A program made the translations under genes and the position numbers. From Methanomassiliicoccales archaeon (lineage in GTDB: Archaea; Thermoplasmatota; Thermoplasmata; GCA-020350865), in NCBI GenBank assembly GCA_020347705.1, contig CP070739.1:1774506-1808388 (forward strand): a DNA stretch of 33,883 bases, written 5' to 3'. The notes beneath the pieces are model-generated. The model saw only the letters and a program-made list of their open reading frames with translations. It was not told the DNA's origin and ran no database searches. Shown piece after piece: positions 19,101 to 25,465 of this stretch. Positions within the stretch are counted from its first letter, which is position 1; each line of letters starts with the position of its first letter.

Positions 19101-22100
19101 GTTGACCAAGGCCTTGAGCATGGATAAATTGGTGACAGCCTTGGCCAGATCGGGCAGATAGATGCGTCCGGTCTGTTGGCCTGTAGCAAAACCGAGCACA
19201 GTTGCGGCCGGGTTGGTTTCTGAATCAGGGATGACAAGCCGTAATTTCTGGCCGGCAGAGGTGGATAAAGTGAGCTTATTGCCTGAGTTTCCCACGGTGA
19301 CTTTACCATTTAGGGGAGTGCTGTCAATGGCGTTTTGTAAGTCCGTAACCAGATCGTTGATATTGGTGTTACTTTGGGTGGTTTGCCAATTGAGTGTCAC
19401 AGGCCAGGTATCATCGCCGTAGGTCATCTCAAATGTGGCGTTTTCTGGGCCAGGTAATGTGAAGTTGGATAGTTCCTTGGAGATGATCCCTCCAAGAGAT
19501 ACTGTGACTCCTCCGTGCACAGCGACATCATCACCATAGCCCTCGAGGCTTCCTTTGATGGTATTGATTTTTATACCGACGAAACCGAAGTGCGCTGAAA
19601 GCGCAGGTTCGTCGGTGGTGTTGACGATGAGATCCACTGCTCCGTACAAGCTGGCATCCCGGATGAATAAACGCCCCCTCGGCTCCCGAGTGGTAGCGGT
19701 AACACCGTCATCGAGACCAAGTTCATTTTGGGCTTGTAAATTCACGCCAATGACCTCGAACACCTCGATGCTTTTGTTGATGGCACATAACTTGATTCTG
19801 TTGCCCAAAAGTCCGGCGATCACCATAGCCGAGAGATTCACGGTGCCGCCACCCGAGGGCGTCACGCTTTCCAAAGCTGAATTGATATCATCCACCAAAT
19901 CTGTGATATTATTGTTCGAGTTGGTCAATGACGCCAGGACGGTGACTGTATAGATCTCAGACGTGCCGTTATCTACGGATAGATTTAATACCGCATTGCC
20001 GCTCAGATGTCCGTTAGCACGCGGGCCGAAGACTTCGGCCTCCGTCACCTCGAATCCCAGGTCACTGGAGGAAACATAAGTAATGTTGAGCCAGTCCTTC
20101 AATGCCGAGGGTACCGATAGTTTCAGATAGAACTTATCTGTTTCATTGGTAAGGCTAGCCACCACGACCCGATCAAGCTGTGTCCCATCGCTAAACTCCT
20201 CTCTTCCAAAGGCTTCGTTAATATCATCGACCAAATCCAGTGTGTTGTTATTGTCCTGGGTGGTCCCCATACCAGTAACCGATATGTAGGTTGTAATTGG
20301 GTCTGGAGTCAGCGTGATTTTATTCACGCCTGGACTGTAATGTTTGCCTGCTGTCACAAGGGAGGTGATGTTCACTTGGGAACCGTTTTCTGCTATGACA
20401 TTTTCGAAGGCTTTGTTGGTGTCATTAATCATATCAAAGATATTAACGTTATCCTGGGTGTCGGTTTCGGGAATCGTTACAATGTAATAATCCTCCCCAA
20501 GTGTCAACTTGAATGTGACGTCCGCGCCAGGTGCGGGATTTGTGAGGTTATTTTTGGCCGTCAAGGTACCGTTTGCGGCCTGGTTACAGACAAAACCAAG
20601 AAGCTTCCCATTGGCCGCGCGGACAGTGAAGGTCACAGGGTCATCGTCCACAGTTAAAGTCATTTTCACGTCGTGTTTTAGTCTTCCGTTGGAGACGATT
20701 TCTGAGGAGAGATTTGTGGAAGCTGTAATATTCAAGGTTCTGTCCCCGAGAATGGTGAGCTCAGCCGAAAGTTCGTTCTTTGGAACACCGAGTTCCTTGA
20801 TTGATATCTCGTTGGGATTGTCTACTCGCAGGAATTTCTCCTCCGTTTGGTTGCCCAGATATAGGACGAAGGAATCACCAAAATCACTGATCCGCCGTAA
20901 GTTGACGATATTGTCCCCTCCAACTGTGCTATTGATGGCCGCCTGTATATCCAAAAGCAGCTCCTCTATTGGATCCTCGGTATCATTGGCGTTGTCCGTA
21001 TCCTGATCCACGGTAATCGAATACCTCACCGCTCCTACGGTCAGATCAAAGCTTGCGGTTCCAGTAAGCACACCGTTTTGCGGAAGTGGCGATATTGTTC
21101 CAAGCTGTCCATCTGCGAAACCCAGCAACTCGAAGCCACCGGCCGACTCGTTTTCGTCCGCAGAGTTGTTCAGGATTTTTAAAAATGTCGTATTGGTCGT
21201 GAAGAAGCCGAGTCTGTTTCCAGTAAGCACCTCTACCTGAATTTCGGCTGAAATGTTCTCCTCAGCTGCCAGGGCCGTGCTGATGGATTCTTCGATGTCT
21301 TGAACGAGATCATTGATATTATTATTGTTACTGGTGTTGTCGGCCGTCACATTGACATCCACCGAGCCGATTCCTCCCAGGATGAGCCGGAAGTTGGCGT
21401 CTCGAGGAAGAGTTCCGTTGGAAGGAGTGAAAGTTGAGCCCGTGCTCGGATCGATTAGGGCCCTCAGCCCAAAATCGGCCTGCTCTGAGCTGACTCCAAT
21501 TTCTGTATCGAGGCTCTTGAAAGTCCCTAGATCGATGCCTACGGTGAAGCCGAAACCTATGCTGGGTTTCAGCGATACCTCAACATTTGTCTGGATGCTG
21601 CCCAAAGGACCCAAGTCCAAATCGAAATCGATGGGTACATCCAAGATATCTGGCAGGGTGAGATTGATTTCGATTCTGAACGTCAGTTCATGCGTATTCA
21701 GATCATAGTTTGGATTGATTTGTCCCAGATTCATATCGGCCAGTGCATTGTCCAATGCCACTGCCAACGTCTGGACGCTTGTAAACTGCGGTGTTGTGAC
21801 ACCGAGCTCGTCTGTCAAGGAAATATTTTGATCATCGAGCAATTTGCCTAAACCGCTTGCAAAACCCAGGACATCTGCCAGGGTCTTTCCGTCGGCAAAT
21901 GGTACGTCAACCGCGTTAAACAGCTGTGATGCGCCAAATGAGCCCAACCACCCTTTGAGCTGCCCCATAAGGCCCAGGAAACCATCGGATAGAATGTTGT
22001 TGAAGGGCAGCAGGTGCTCCTCGAAGGCGTCGCTTACATTGATGAGTGGTGCTGTCCTGGGATCATCCGATTCATCGGGGGCCATGAACTTATCGAAAGG

Positions 22101-24977
22101 GTCACCGTACAGATGGATACTCAATGATAGAGCATTCAAGCTGGAGTTAAAACCTATGGTAGCAATGTCTTTAACCTCCACAGGTAAAAACGAAAATAAA
22201 GAGCCTTTGGCCGATACCGTCACGAGATTCTCAGCAGAAGTGTCCTTCAGTTCTGTCAGGTTTATTAGATTCCCGGAACTGGGATCCTTGAACTTTGCTT
22301 TTACATCAACATCGAGGGAGAAATTACCTCCTATAACCTTGATCTCAAGGAAGCCCACCTGTATGTCAAAGTTGATATTGGACTCGTTGATGGTTGCATT
22401 GGCAATTAAGGTGGTGTCGCGCACGAAGAAAGAATCGTTGTTTGCCACGACCTTCGTGTCGTTGGCCACCCCGCCACCATCGTAATCCACGGCCGTGACA
22501 TCGAGGATCGTACCGAAAGTCAAGTCGAGAATGAATCCTGTTTGAAAATCTATAGGAGGCATGGTTTCTGGATCGTAATCCATACCCAGCAAATCGGCAT
22601 TGCGGCCGAGGTTGAAAGTGACGTCTCCTGTCGAGTTTGGCTGCTCGACTTTAAAGGTCAGATCGAACCGTAGTTGGTATTTGCTCCCACCCGCAGGGAC
22701 CACGGATTTGCTCACGCTTACGATGGAGACCGTCAAGTCCCCAACAGTAAACGGACCCAACCCAGATAAGAAAGAAACGAGCTGGCTGGCCGTTTGGTTG
22801 GGAGGTACCGTGAAATTGTTTAGGATTTCATTGACCAGGTGGATCTGGAAAAGATCCCCTAGAGTGATATCTTCAAACAGTTCACCGAGGCCGGGAGCAA
22901 ACGGATTTTCAGGATCGCTGATATCGAGAAGGCCTGGAATGGCCTCCAGAAACTTATCTGTGAGCTTATCTGTGGTGCTGATCTCCCCGAGCTTGGTGGC
23001 CAGTTCCCCCAGTCCATTGACGAGTATTTCCTTAATGAGTGCAGTTATAATGGGATCGCTCGTGTAATTGGCAACAGACATGTTCAAAAATATATCCTCA
23101 CCTAAGAGATGATCGTAGCTGTCCATAACAGAGGCCGAAAAAGGTATCCTGGTCTCGATGGTTCCGGTGCTGACCTCGAGCTCCCAATCGCCGCCGAGCT
23201 TGGCACTTCCTGTGGGATCATTTGAAGCTGCGATATCCGCACCTGTCAATTCGCTCAATTCCTCGACGAAGTCCACACCCTCTTTACCTTTTGCAACGTT
23301 ACAGCCATAGAGCAAGATGTCGGCTCCATCGATTAGGGTTCCCCGCCAATCCTCAATCTCCTCAGCATAGCCGTCGAGGTTGTCAGTGTTCAGTTCGGTA
23401 TCTCCCAGAGATAAACTGCCCATTGAACCGTGAGAGATGATATGAATTCCCGAAATATCATTATAATCTGCCAAGACCTCTGTTATTTGTTCTATTCCAT
23501 CGCTGTTCCTATCGAGTATCACCACCTCAACATTGGCACAATAGCCCATGGAAGTAGGATCATCTGGGGACAGTAGTCCATCCATGAGATCCATGTAGTC
23601 CTCTACAGAAGGATCGAAGATGACCAGCTGTGGTAAGTCTTGCTTGTTTACGTCATCGATGTTGAGGTTATCCTCAATAAGATTATCCGAGATGACACTA
23701 TCTGAGATCCAGATACCGGGAATTACATTGCCCACATCAACAGCACCGCAACCGATATAGTTACCAGTAACCTCATTGTTCAATGCCTCATCACCTGAGA
23801 TAAAGACTCCGAGCAGGAGATTATTGGAGATGATGTTTCCGGCCGCGGACTCTTTCCCTCCGATCCTGTTATCAGACGATTTATAGATGTTGACACCGAT
23901 GAAATTGCCCAAGGCCTCGTTTCCACTGACATCCGTGCCGATATAGTTGCCCTCGATCACATTATTTCCGTTTGTTTCTATTTGAATACCACAAAGGTCG
24001 AAGCCTTGAATCACCAGTCCGCGCACCACACTGCTTCCTCCCTGGATGTGCAGGCCGCCAGGATACAAACCTACATTTGATCCGTCCAATTCGATTCTGA
24101 GCCTTGCGTTATTGCCCTGAGCCAATGTGCTCTTTTGAGCACCTTGCTGGGTATAACCATCGATTATTACTGGATCGGTGATGATCGGCAGGGGAGAAGT
24201 GGGTGAAATAGACCACCAGCTATAGGGGTAATCGGAATCGATATCAGAAATCGAGGAGTCGGAAGAAGACGTTGTGGTTTTTCTGTTCCCTAAAGTCACT
24301 TGCCCTGTTACTCCATCATCCTTGTAGTAATAATGGCCGTTATCATCCCCTGGTATATCGAAATCGATTTTATCCAAACCGAAATCGGCATTGGCGTCTA
24401 TTATAGCCTGGCGAAGCGATCCTGCTCCGCTGTCGGCCGTGGTTGTGACTGTATAAACATCCGGTTTCTCGGCCACCCCGTAGGCGCTGAAATGCTCCAC
24501 TTCGAATGTTACACTTTTACTTCTCTCTGTGAAGGGAATGTCTGTTGTCTCCCAATCATCACATTTGAATAAATGGGGATCGAAAGTTGGCCCGTGGAGT
24601 ATTTTTAAGATGGCGCGGTTGCGAGGTAGGGTGACAAAGGCTCGATCCATTTCAATGGGGTCGATATAAACCACATATTCAACACAAAGGTCATTTTCAT
24701 CCGAGTCGATCTTCACTAGAAGGTCTTGGGGTGGTTCGGTTAAACCCTTGATCTCGATCCACGCTCCAAAGTCAGTCCAGATATCCATATCATACTTATC
24801 ATCATCCCTCTTTTCCAATGAATAGTCGCCGATTCGGTTCCCTTTGCGATCCTCCACGAACACCATATGGTATTCTGGTTCCTCATCGTTTGCCATCATG
24901 TTAACAACGATGGCAAAGTTCACTCCCACAAGCAGTCCTATTATTACTAGTGCACAGATTTTTCTGATCTTTTTCAT
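10113..24977 (-). CDS. Giant (4954-residue) RTX-repeat surface/secreted protein with beta-helix and DUF4347-like domain
   Basis: A single open frame of 14.9 kb. Residues 1-28 are a Sec-type signal peptide. A small beta domain ends in HFSAYGVAE (about 165). The sequence TVTTTADSGAGSLRQAI then opens a CSLREAI-type right-handed beta-helix (about 173-440). Residues about 449-620 resemble DUF4347, with ISHGS (His516) and LLYGCN (Cys559). Residues 620-3090 form a very long Asn-glycosylation-rich region. It includes at least six units with an NDLVxDIN-type helix (about 1200-1900) and an EF-hand loop DPDGDGKVRIEE near 2965. About 3100-4860 are RTX GGxGxD calcium repeats. The C-terminal block DWTGEFNSY plus GELGLV resembles the ends of bacterial giant RTX proteins. 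There is no C-terminal membrane segment. GGAGGGAGA precedes the ATG. It is probably an adhesin-like or surface-layer-associated protein of bacterial ancestry. Confidence 0.85.
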   Translation of the reverse strand: MKKIRKICALVIIGLLVGVNFAIVVNMMANDEEPEYHMVFVEDRKGNRIGDYSLEKRDDDKYDMDIWTDFGAWIEIKGLTEPPQDLLVKIDSDENDLCVEYVVYIDPIEMDRAFVTLPRNRAILKILHGPTFDPHLFKCDDWETTDIPFTERSKSVTFEVEHFSAYGVAEKPDVYTVTTTADSGAGSLRQAIIDANADFGLDKIDFDIPGDDNGHYYYKDDGVTGQVTLGNRKTTTSSSDSSISDIDSDYPYSWWSISPTSPLPIITDPVIIDGYTQQGAQKSTLAQGNNARLRIELDGSNVGLYPGGLHIQGGSSVVRGLVIQGFDLCGIQIETNGNNVIEGNYIGTDVSGNEALGNFIGVNIYKSSDNRIGGKESAAGNIISNNLLLGVFISGDEALNNEVTGNYIGCGAVDVGNVIPGIWISDSVISDNLIEDNLNIDDVNKQDLPQLVIFDPSVEDYMDLMDGLLSPDDPTSMGYCANVEVVILDRNSDGIEQITEVLADYNDISGIHIISHGSMGSLSLGDTELNTDNLDGYAEEIEDWRGTLIDGADILLYGCNVAKGKEGVDFVEELSELTGADIAASNDPTGSAKLGGDWELEVSTGTIETRIPFSASVMDSYDHLLGEDIFLNMSVANYTSDPIITALIKEILVNGLGELATKLGEISTTDKLTDKFLEAIPGLLDISDPENPFAPGLGELFEDITLGDLFQIHLVNEILNNFTVPPNQTASQLVSFLSGLGPFTVGDLTVSIVSVSKSVVPAGGSKYQLRFDLTFKVEQPNSTGDVTFNLGRNADLLGMDYDPETMPPIDFQTGFILDLTFGTILDVTAVDYDGGGVANDTKVVANNDSFFVRDTTLIANATINESNINFDIQVGFLEIKVIGGNFSLDVDVKAKFKDPSSGNLINLTELKDTSAENLVTVSAKGSLFSFLPVEVKDIATIGFNSSLNALSLSIHLYGDPFDKFMAPDESDDPRTAPLINVSDAFEEHLLPFNNILSDGFLGLMGQLKGWLGSFGASQLFNAVDVPFADGKTLADVLGFASGLGKLLDDQNISLTDELGVTTPQFTSVQTLAVALDNALADMNLGQINPNYDLNTHELTFRIEINLTLPDILDVPIDFDLDLGPLGSIQTNVEVSLKPSIGFGFTVGIDLGTFKSLDTEIGVSSEQADFGLRALIDPSTGSTFTPSNGTLPRDANFRLILGGIGSVDVNVTADNTSNNNNINDLVQDIEESISTALAAEENISAEIQVEVLTGNRLGFFTTNTTFLKILNNSADENESAGGFELLGFADGQLGTISPLPQNGVLTGTASFDLTVGAVRYSITVDQDTDNANDTEDPIEELLLDIQAAINSTVGGDNIVNLRRISDFGDSFVLYLGNQTEEKFLRVDNPNEISIKELGVPKNELSAELTILGDRTLNITASTNLSSEIVSNGRLKHDVKMTLTVDDDPVTFTVRAANGKLLGFVCNQAANGTLTAKNNLTNPAPGADVTFKLTLGEDYYIVTIPETDTQDNVNIFDMINDTNKAFENVIAENGSQVNITSLVTAGKHYSPGVNKITLTPDPITTYISVTGMGTTQDNNNTLDLVDDINEAFGREEFSDGTQLDRVVVASLTNETDKFYLKLSVPSALKDWLNITYVSSSDLGFEVTEAEVFGPRANGHLSGNAVLNLSVDNGTSEIYTVTVLASLTNSNNNITDLVDDINSALESVTPSGGGTVNLSAMVIAGLLGNRIKLCAINKSIEVFEVIGVNLQAQNELGLDDGVTATTREPRGRLFIRDASLYGAVDLIVNTTDEPALSAHFGFVGIKINTIKGSLEGYGDDVAVHGGVTVSLGGIISKELSNFTLPGPENATFEMTYGDDTWPVTLNWQTTQSNTNINDLVTDLQNAIDSTPLNGKVTVGNSGNKLTLSTSAGQKLRLVIPDSETNPAATVLGFATGQQTGRIYLPDLAKAVTNLSMLKALVNLDISGSGNLTLSNISLQLPDAVEGLANELLGDPRIVIVLEDFTNMSTLNVTGLDMGAIVDGFDDLNFSSVLSALRSIYNLLTNFSKYDFYDEPIPILGVTLNETLNFIEPFLLAIEELSGENASIVQELTTLLKEVLGLPTDGDSVILSVLKGSTILRFNITWDESYSASLPVQIDLLNLLNINLPSSLQDIVNLSGAAGLEAEFSVEVTLGMGIDLSNLTIYIYDNTAVRLQGYANASNVNFMASLGSFGLFVTGGHAVFNEDGDPNNTNPAFLTLTAFDDPNPGIDGDKIKLFDIDNWTLRASLEAGIGAILPCYYPTASFFIGNLDFNISIGIDLSTTNDPFDLVVNATVREYPDFTKLPDLGDLNLIDSLLLAVEGLDLLLAILQTVLSGEFLGISIPLIGDDLAEAAEFIEDVRGSVIPKLRDFIENAPQKAIEFVQKAIYNALGPDGLNVLIVDADWDNNATKDYRDVQYVFDGNELQFNLWLGGWFNFTIPEFDFGLPGLGLDMDGGITLALNWNMLLCFGLSLDDGFYFDTTPWDEFTDHPGGSQKTPQIDGENMTHMFEISLGVILMEKLTGELLFLQLEVENRDVTMAEPDLKSLEAFFAVDVKGGGTDERLSLTEIPSISLNFSYGAEADLDLNLTLGVVGGDVWPSIQAEFYLRWGLGDSINNDSANPMENHYRIPWINFSNVRLNLGKYFSEFLAPILKEIKRVTEPLQDLIDILTSPIPVISDLAGKDITLIDIAEMFGVVDAGFIYALADLITLINSIPTDAEDIVIHFGSFSLGGDGTLDLRDPKALDEIRSASSSTPLGDILGSEDFGELLNTLKNFDFDSLLDDALSGSSSSPATKSFAKTMTKEGGGWSFPIFTDPGQLFGLLLGRPADIIVYDMPKFTFEFTYTQFFPIWDGLGAEISGTLGVKIDLSFGYDTYGLQEFAKGGFKHPLDLLKGFYVGDTDRETGVDIPEVTLYGSLTGACVLNLWVASVGVGGGIYATVEFNLNDPDGDGKVRIEEIIGNIQNGFKQLGIPLGLICIFDVSGSITARLFAFVKIKFLFFTWEKYWYFGPSAPLLEFSYSCPRDPILASINEGSGELRLNMGDYAKDRLYGDTTDGNEEFHVDWKSGDTVLVWAPGLGVGRGDAQEYSGVTKIIGDGGLGNDVIDLSGMDTGPDSITAELSGGSGNDVLIGVKGEASLYGGLGDDVLIGGQSDDELFGEKGNDYLIGSGGEDRLEGGLGNDVLNGDAQDTSTPIGPYQLRGSADDDILHGGEGDDFLAGGAGDDVIRGGGGKDHIWGDSSIKFIGSNYAFAPEPNGPGLPVILHEASGVDHITGDGDADNIDGEGGADFISGGGGPDYIDGGGGADKIWGDSSFRFNKTTYLLEINGTGYPVTIFPLYGTAGGDNISGGSGADEIYGEDGNDELFGDSGNDYIWGKRGSDVIYGGTDHDHLFGGTGNDRMFGNQGNDEVKGEADNDVLFGDDGEVYLVPHQLTINYDLIKTVRPGVTGNDIMNGDVGDDILLGGPGGDTMNGGHGDDRLVGDNGEFDFTWMPSMGGSLITLFRSTDLGAGGVDNIYGGEGDDIAIGGAAGDNIYGDSDAPGVDGEDVLIGDNGLVDFVPDANAKLSNITFINTTDKVLGTGGDDFLDGSENADIILGGVGNDEIIGGLEDDIILGDSGELNYNTGDGDLSTLDLIRTTDNILPAPGGTDEISGGEGNDTVLGGGADDTIYGDNTLTGNSSSPPGEDILLGDQGELVFENGLIARIETTAKDSADGGVDTIQGNEENDVIIGGVAGDNLDGNTEDDIIIGDEGLMRYNLANSSGGDGDPTTLDLINTTKPNLGSDDTIGGDEDEDIILGGSGADTIEGNEADDIILGDNGKLTMPGGVIDMIETIFPTYGSTDTIEGNDGDDIILGGTAADDIWGNDGADIILGDNGKITMPDEVIEVIETTDPTVGGSDTIEGNDGDDKILGGAEGDDIWGNNGEDVILGDNGRLDFVVDSDANTLDLIETTNATIGGIDTIEGNEDDDVILGGPYGDFIWGHEGDDLILGDSGRITQPGEIVERIETTNPTIGGSDTIYGNEGADYILGGAVGDDIWGNASDDVILGDNGFLDFVYDGDASSLDLIVSTDPGDGGSDTIEGNEDDDIILGGAEGDDIWGHGGHDIILGDNGNITQPGAVIQVIKTTAPAIGGSDTIEGNDGDDIILGGAYGDHLEGNAGLDIILGDNGMLDYAYPVDGSEPDKSTLDLIKATSPNDGGSDMILCGSGNDIAFGGTANDTMYGNEDNDLLFGDHARVERKPGMILDLNSLPVPTFTFISIFTAAADGGDGDLIHGNAGDDILLGQQGDDNMFGDEDDDDLIGGHNVVGGIDELDTPAGLNDIMDGGSGDDVLAGDNSIVLRRTDTVSPRFRALNGKTLYDANGNADVDPTHQEDPRGAKGRDITLLDHSDSPTSGTFGDDYMAGGPDDDVMFGQLGDDLMQGDASISEFINATDPSVEAGDDGDDYMEGNGGDDLMFGCYGQDDIIGGSSDQFGLTDSSMRPDGSDTIFGGAGTRIARYDPGDESDDGHAKDADYIIGDNGNIYRIVGTNGQGTGQFLAFTYDNYGNITIVPRAVQLLDYTAGGGASDIGDDDLIHGEAGDDVIHGLTGNDVIFGDAQDDDIFGQTGHDRLYGCNGEDGILGDDGKIFTSRNGEKETLYGLNNANKEKFIKMPGPFIGAWVHISGRLKKEADLYAFEYGGNDTIYGGLGDDWLHGGAGNDAISGAEALPEFYHDNPVTNFTPLPYDPVTRKFAAYDADFPLVKIDGFLLNFEAVDENGSKINDGKDRLFGDLGHDWLVGGTMNDRLFGGMGDDVLNGDDNHDSQGGLNNQPDEPEFADRDFIFGGGGLDVLIINTGGDRAFDWTGEFNSYIVPYSPFGYPEVNRLISPHAVKFLLALGEACGADQSLTEPDGELGLVTQKDPQWGDQHGAPRDPQAGNLPGVHRDTMGAPEDDREP
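10400..15630 (-). repeat. RTX-type calcium-binding repeat region
   Basis: This stretch encodes about 1750 residues dense in nonapeptides of the GGxGxDxLx type, such as GGAGDDVIRGGGG, which fold into calcium-filled beta-rolls in known RTX proteins. Blocks of three to five nonapeptides alternate with non-repeat inserts. The part nearest residue 3100-3450 is the most regular. The end of the region is interrupted by longer inserts. Confidence 0.9.
12105..14660 (-). repeat. Long-period (about 57-62 residue) super-repeat inside the RTX region
   Basis: About fourteen units, each made of four RTX nonapeptides, an ILGDNG turn, a short insert and a return to GGSDTIEGN. In the central units the insert comes in two alternating forms. 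One is like ITQPGEIVERIETT and the other like LDFVVDSDANTLDLIETT. Neighbouring central units share long matching DNA stretches, which points to growth by unequal exchange. Confidence 0.75.
23100..23640 (-). other. DUF4347-like domain with His/Cys pair (inside the giant gene)
   Basis: Residues about 449-620 of the giant protein. Two hydrophobic strands end in IHIISHGS (His516) and ILLYGCNVA (Cys559), 43 residues apart, and a TGADIAASNDPTG stretch follows. The layout resembles DUF4347 domains of bacterial giant adhesins. It also recalls the His-Gly and Cys arrangement of clan CD peptidases (caspase, gingipain, CHAT). Peptidase function is inference only. Confidence 0.6.
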
Positions 24978-24983
24978 ATTCTT

Positions 24984-24992
24984 CTCCCTCCG
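24984..24992 (-). promoter_or_regulatory. Ribosome binding site of the giant gene
   Basis: On the minus strand GGAGGGAGA lies about six bases ahead of the ATG at 24977. It is an unusually good match to the archaeal anti-Shine-Dalgarno sequence and fixes the start at the signal peptide. Confidence 0.7.
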
Positions 24993-25022
24993 ATTTCGAT
25001 TTTTTGGTGGTTCTCCATATTG

Positions 25023-25062
25023 ACGGTTATGTATACGGTTATGTATCTTGCGACAGTAACCG
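25023..25062. promoter_or_regulatory. Tandem 12-base repeat with an inverted half-site upstream of the giant gene
   Basis: ACGGTTATGTAT occurs twice back to back (25023-25034 and 25035-25046), and the inverted core TAACCG follows at 25057-25062. The element sits 46-85 bases ahead of the giant gene. A TATA-like CCTAAATAATATTG lies at about 25071-25090 on the minus strand, so the repeats would lie downstream of the TATA box, where a bound regulator could block transcription. Confidence 0.35.
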
Positions 25063-25465
25063 CCAATGCCAATATTATTTAGGTAATATTGATACAGATA
25101 TTCTAGATATATTTATGAAATATTGTATTTATTTTACAAATTAGAAACGATTTATAAATATCTTCAAACGATAAATTAGATAAAATCCCCCATTGTAATT
25201 GGGAATATGTGGAATCCTTGGACTGTGTGGGATTTTCCATGGTCCCCCCTCTAGAGATAATCGACTCCCTCCAAAGCAGAAACTCCAGTACATCATGTTC
25301 ATACATGTACTTATGCTTTACGGAAATATCATTTTGAGATACCATGAAATCGATATCCAGCATATTTCAAAGCACCCATAACGACCCCGCGATAATAATA
25401 AAAACCATATAGCAAATTAAAAAACCCCATAGGATAATATCCCCTGGATTGGGTAAGGCATATTC

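Larger units (their letters stand above)
24978..25465. other. Divergent intergenic region (488 bases)
   Basis: This AT-rich region separates the giant minus-strand gene from the plus-strand ATPase/TPR gene. It holds the giant gene's ribosome site, the tandem 12-base repeat, several TATA-like stretches on both strands (for example GATTTATAAATATC near 25150 and AATAATAATAAAAACC near 25400), and no convincing gene. An 86-codon minus-strand frame at 25103-25363 has no recognisable features. Confidence 0.6.

Noticed and set aside
25103-25363. An 86-codon minus-strand frame in the divergent intergenic region
   Set aside because: There is no ribosome site, domain or codon pattern to support it, and it covers the AT-rich promoter area.
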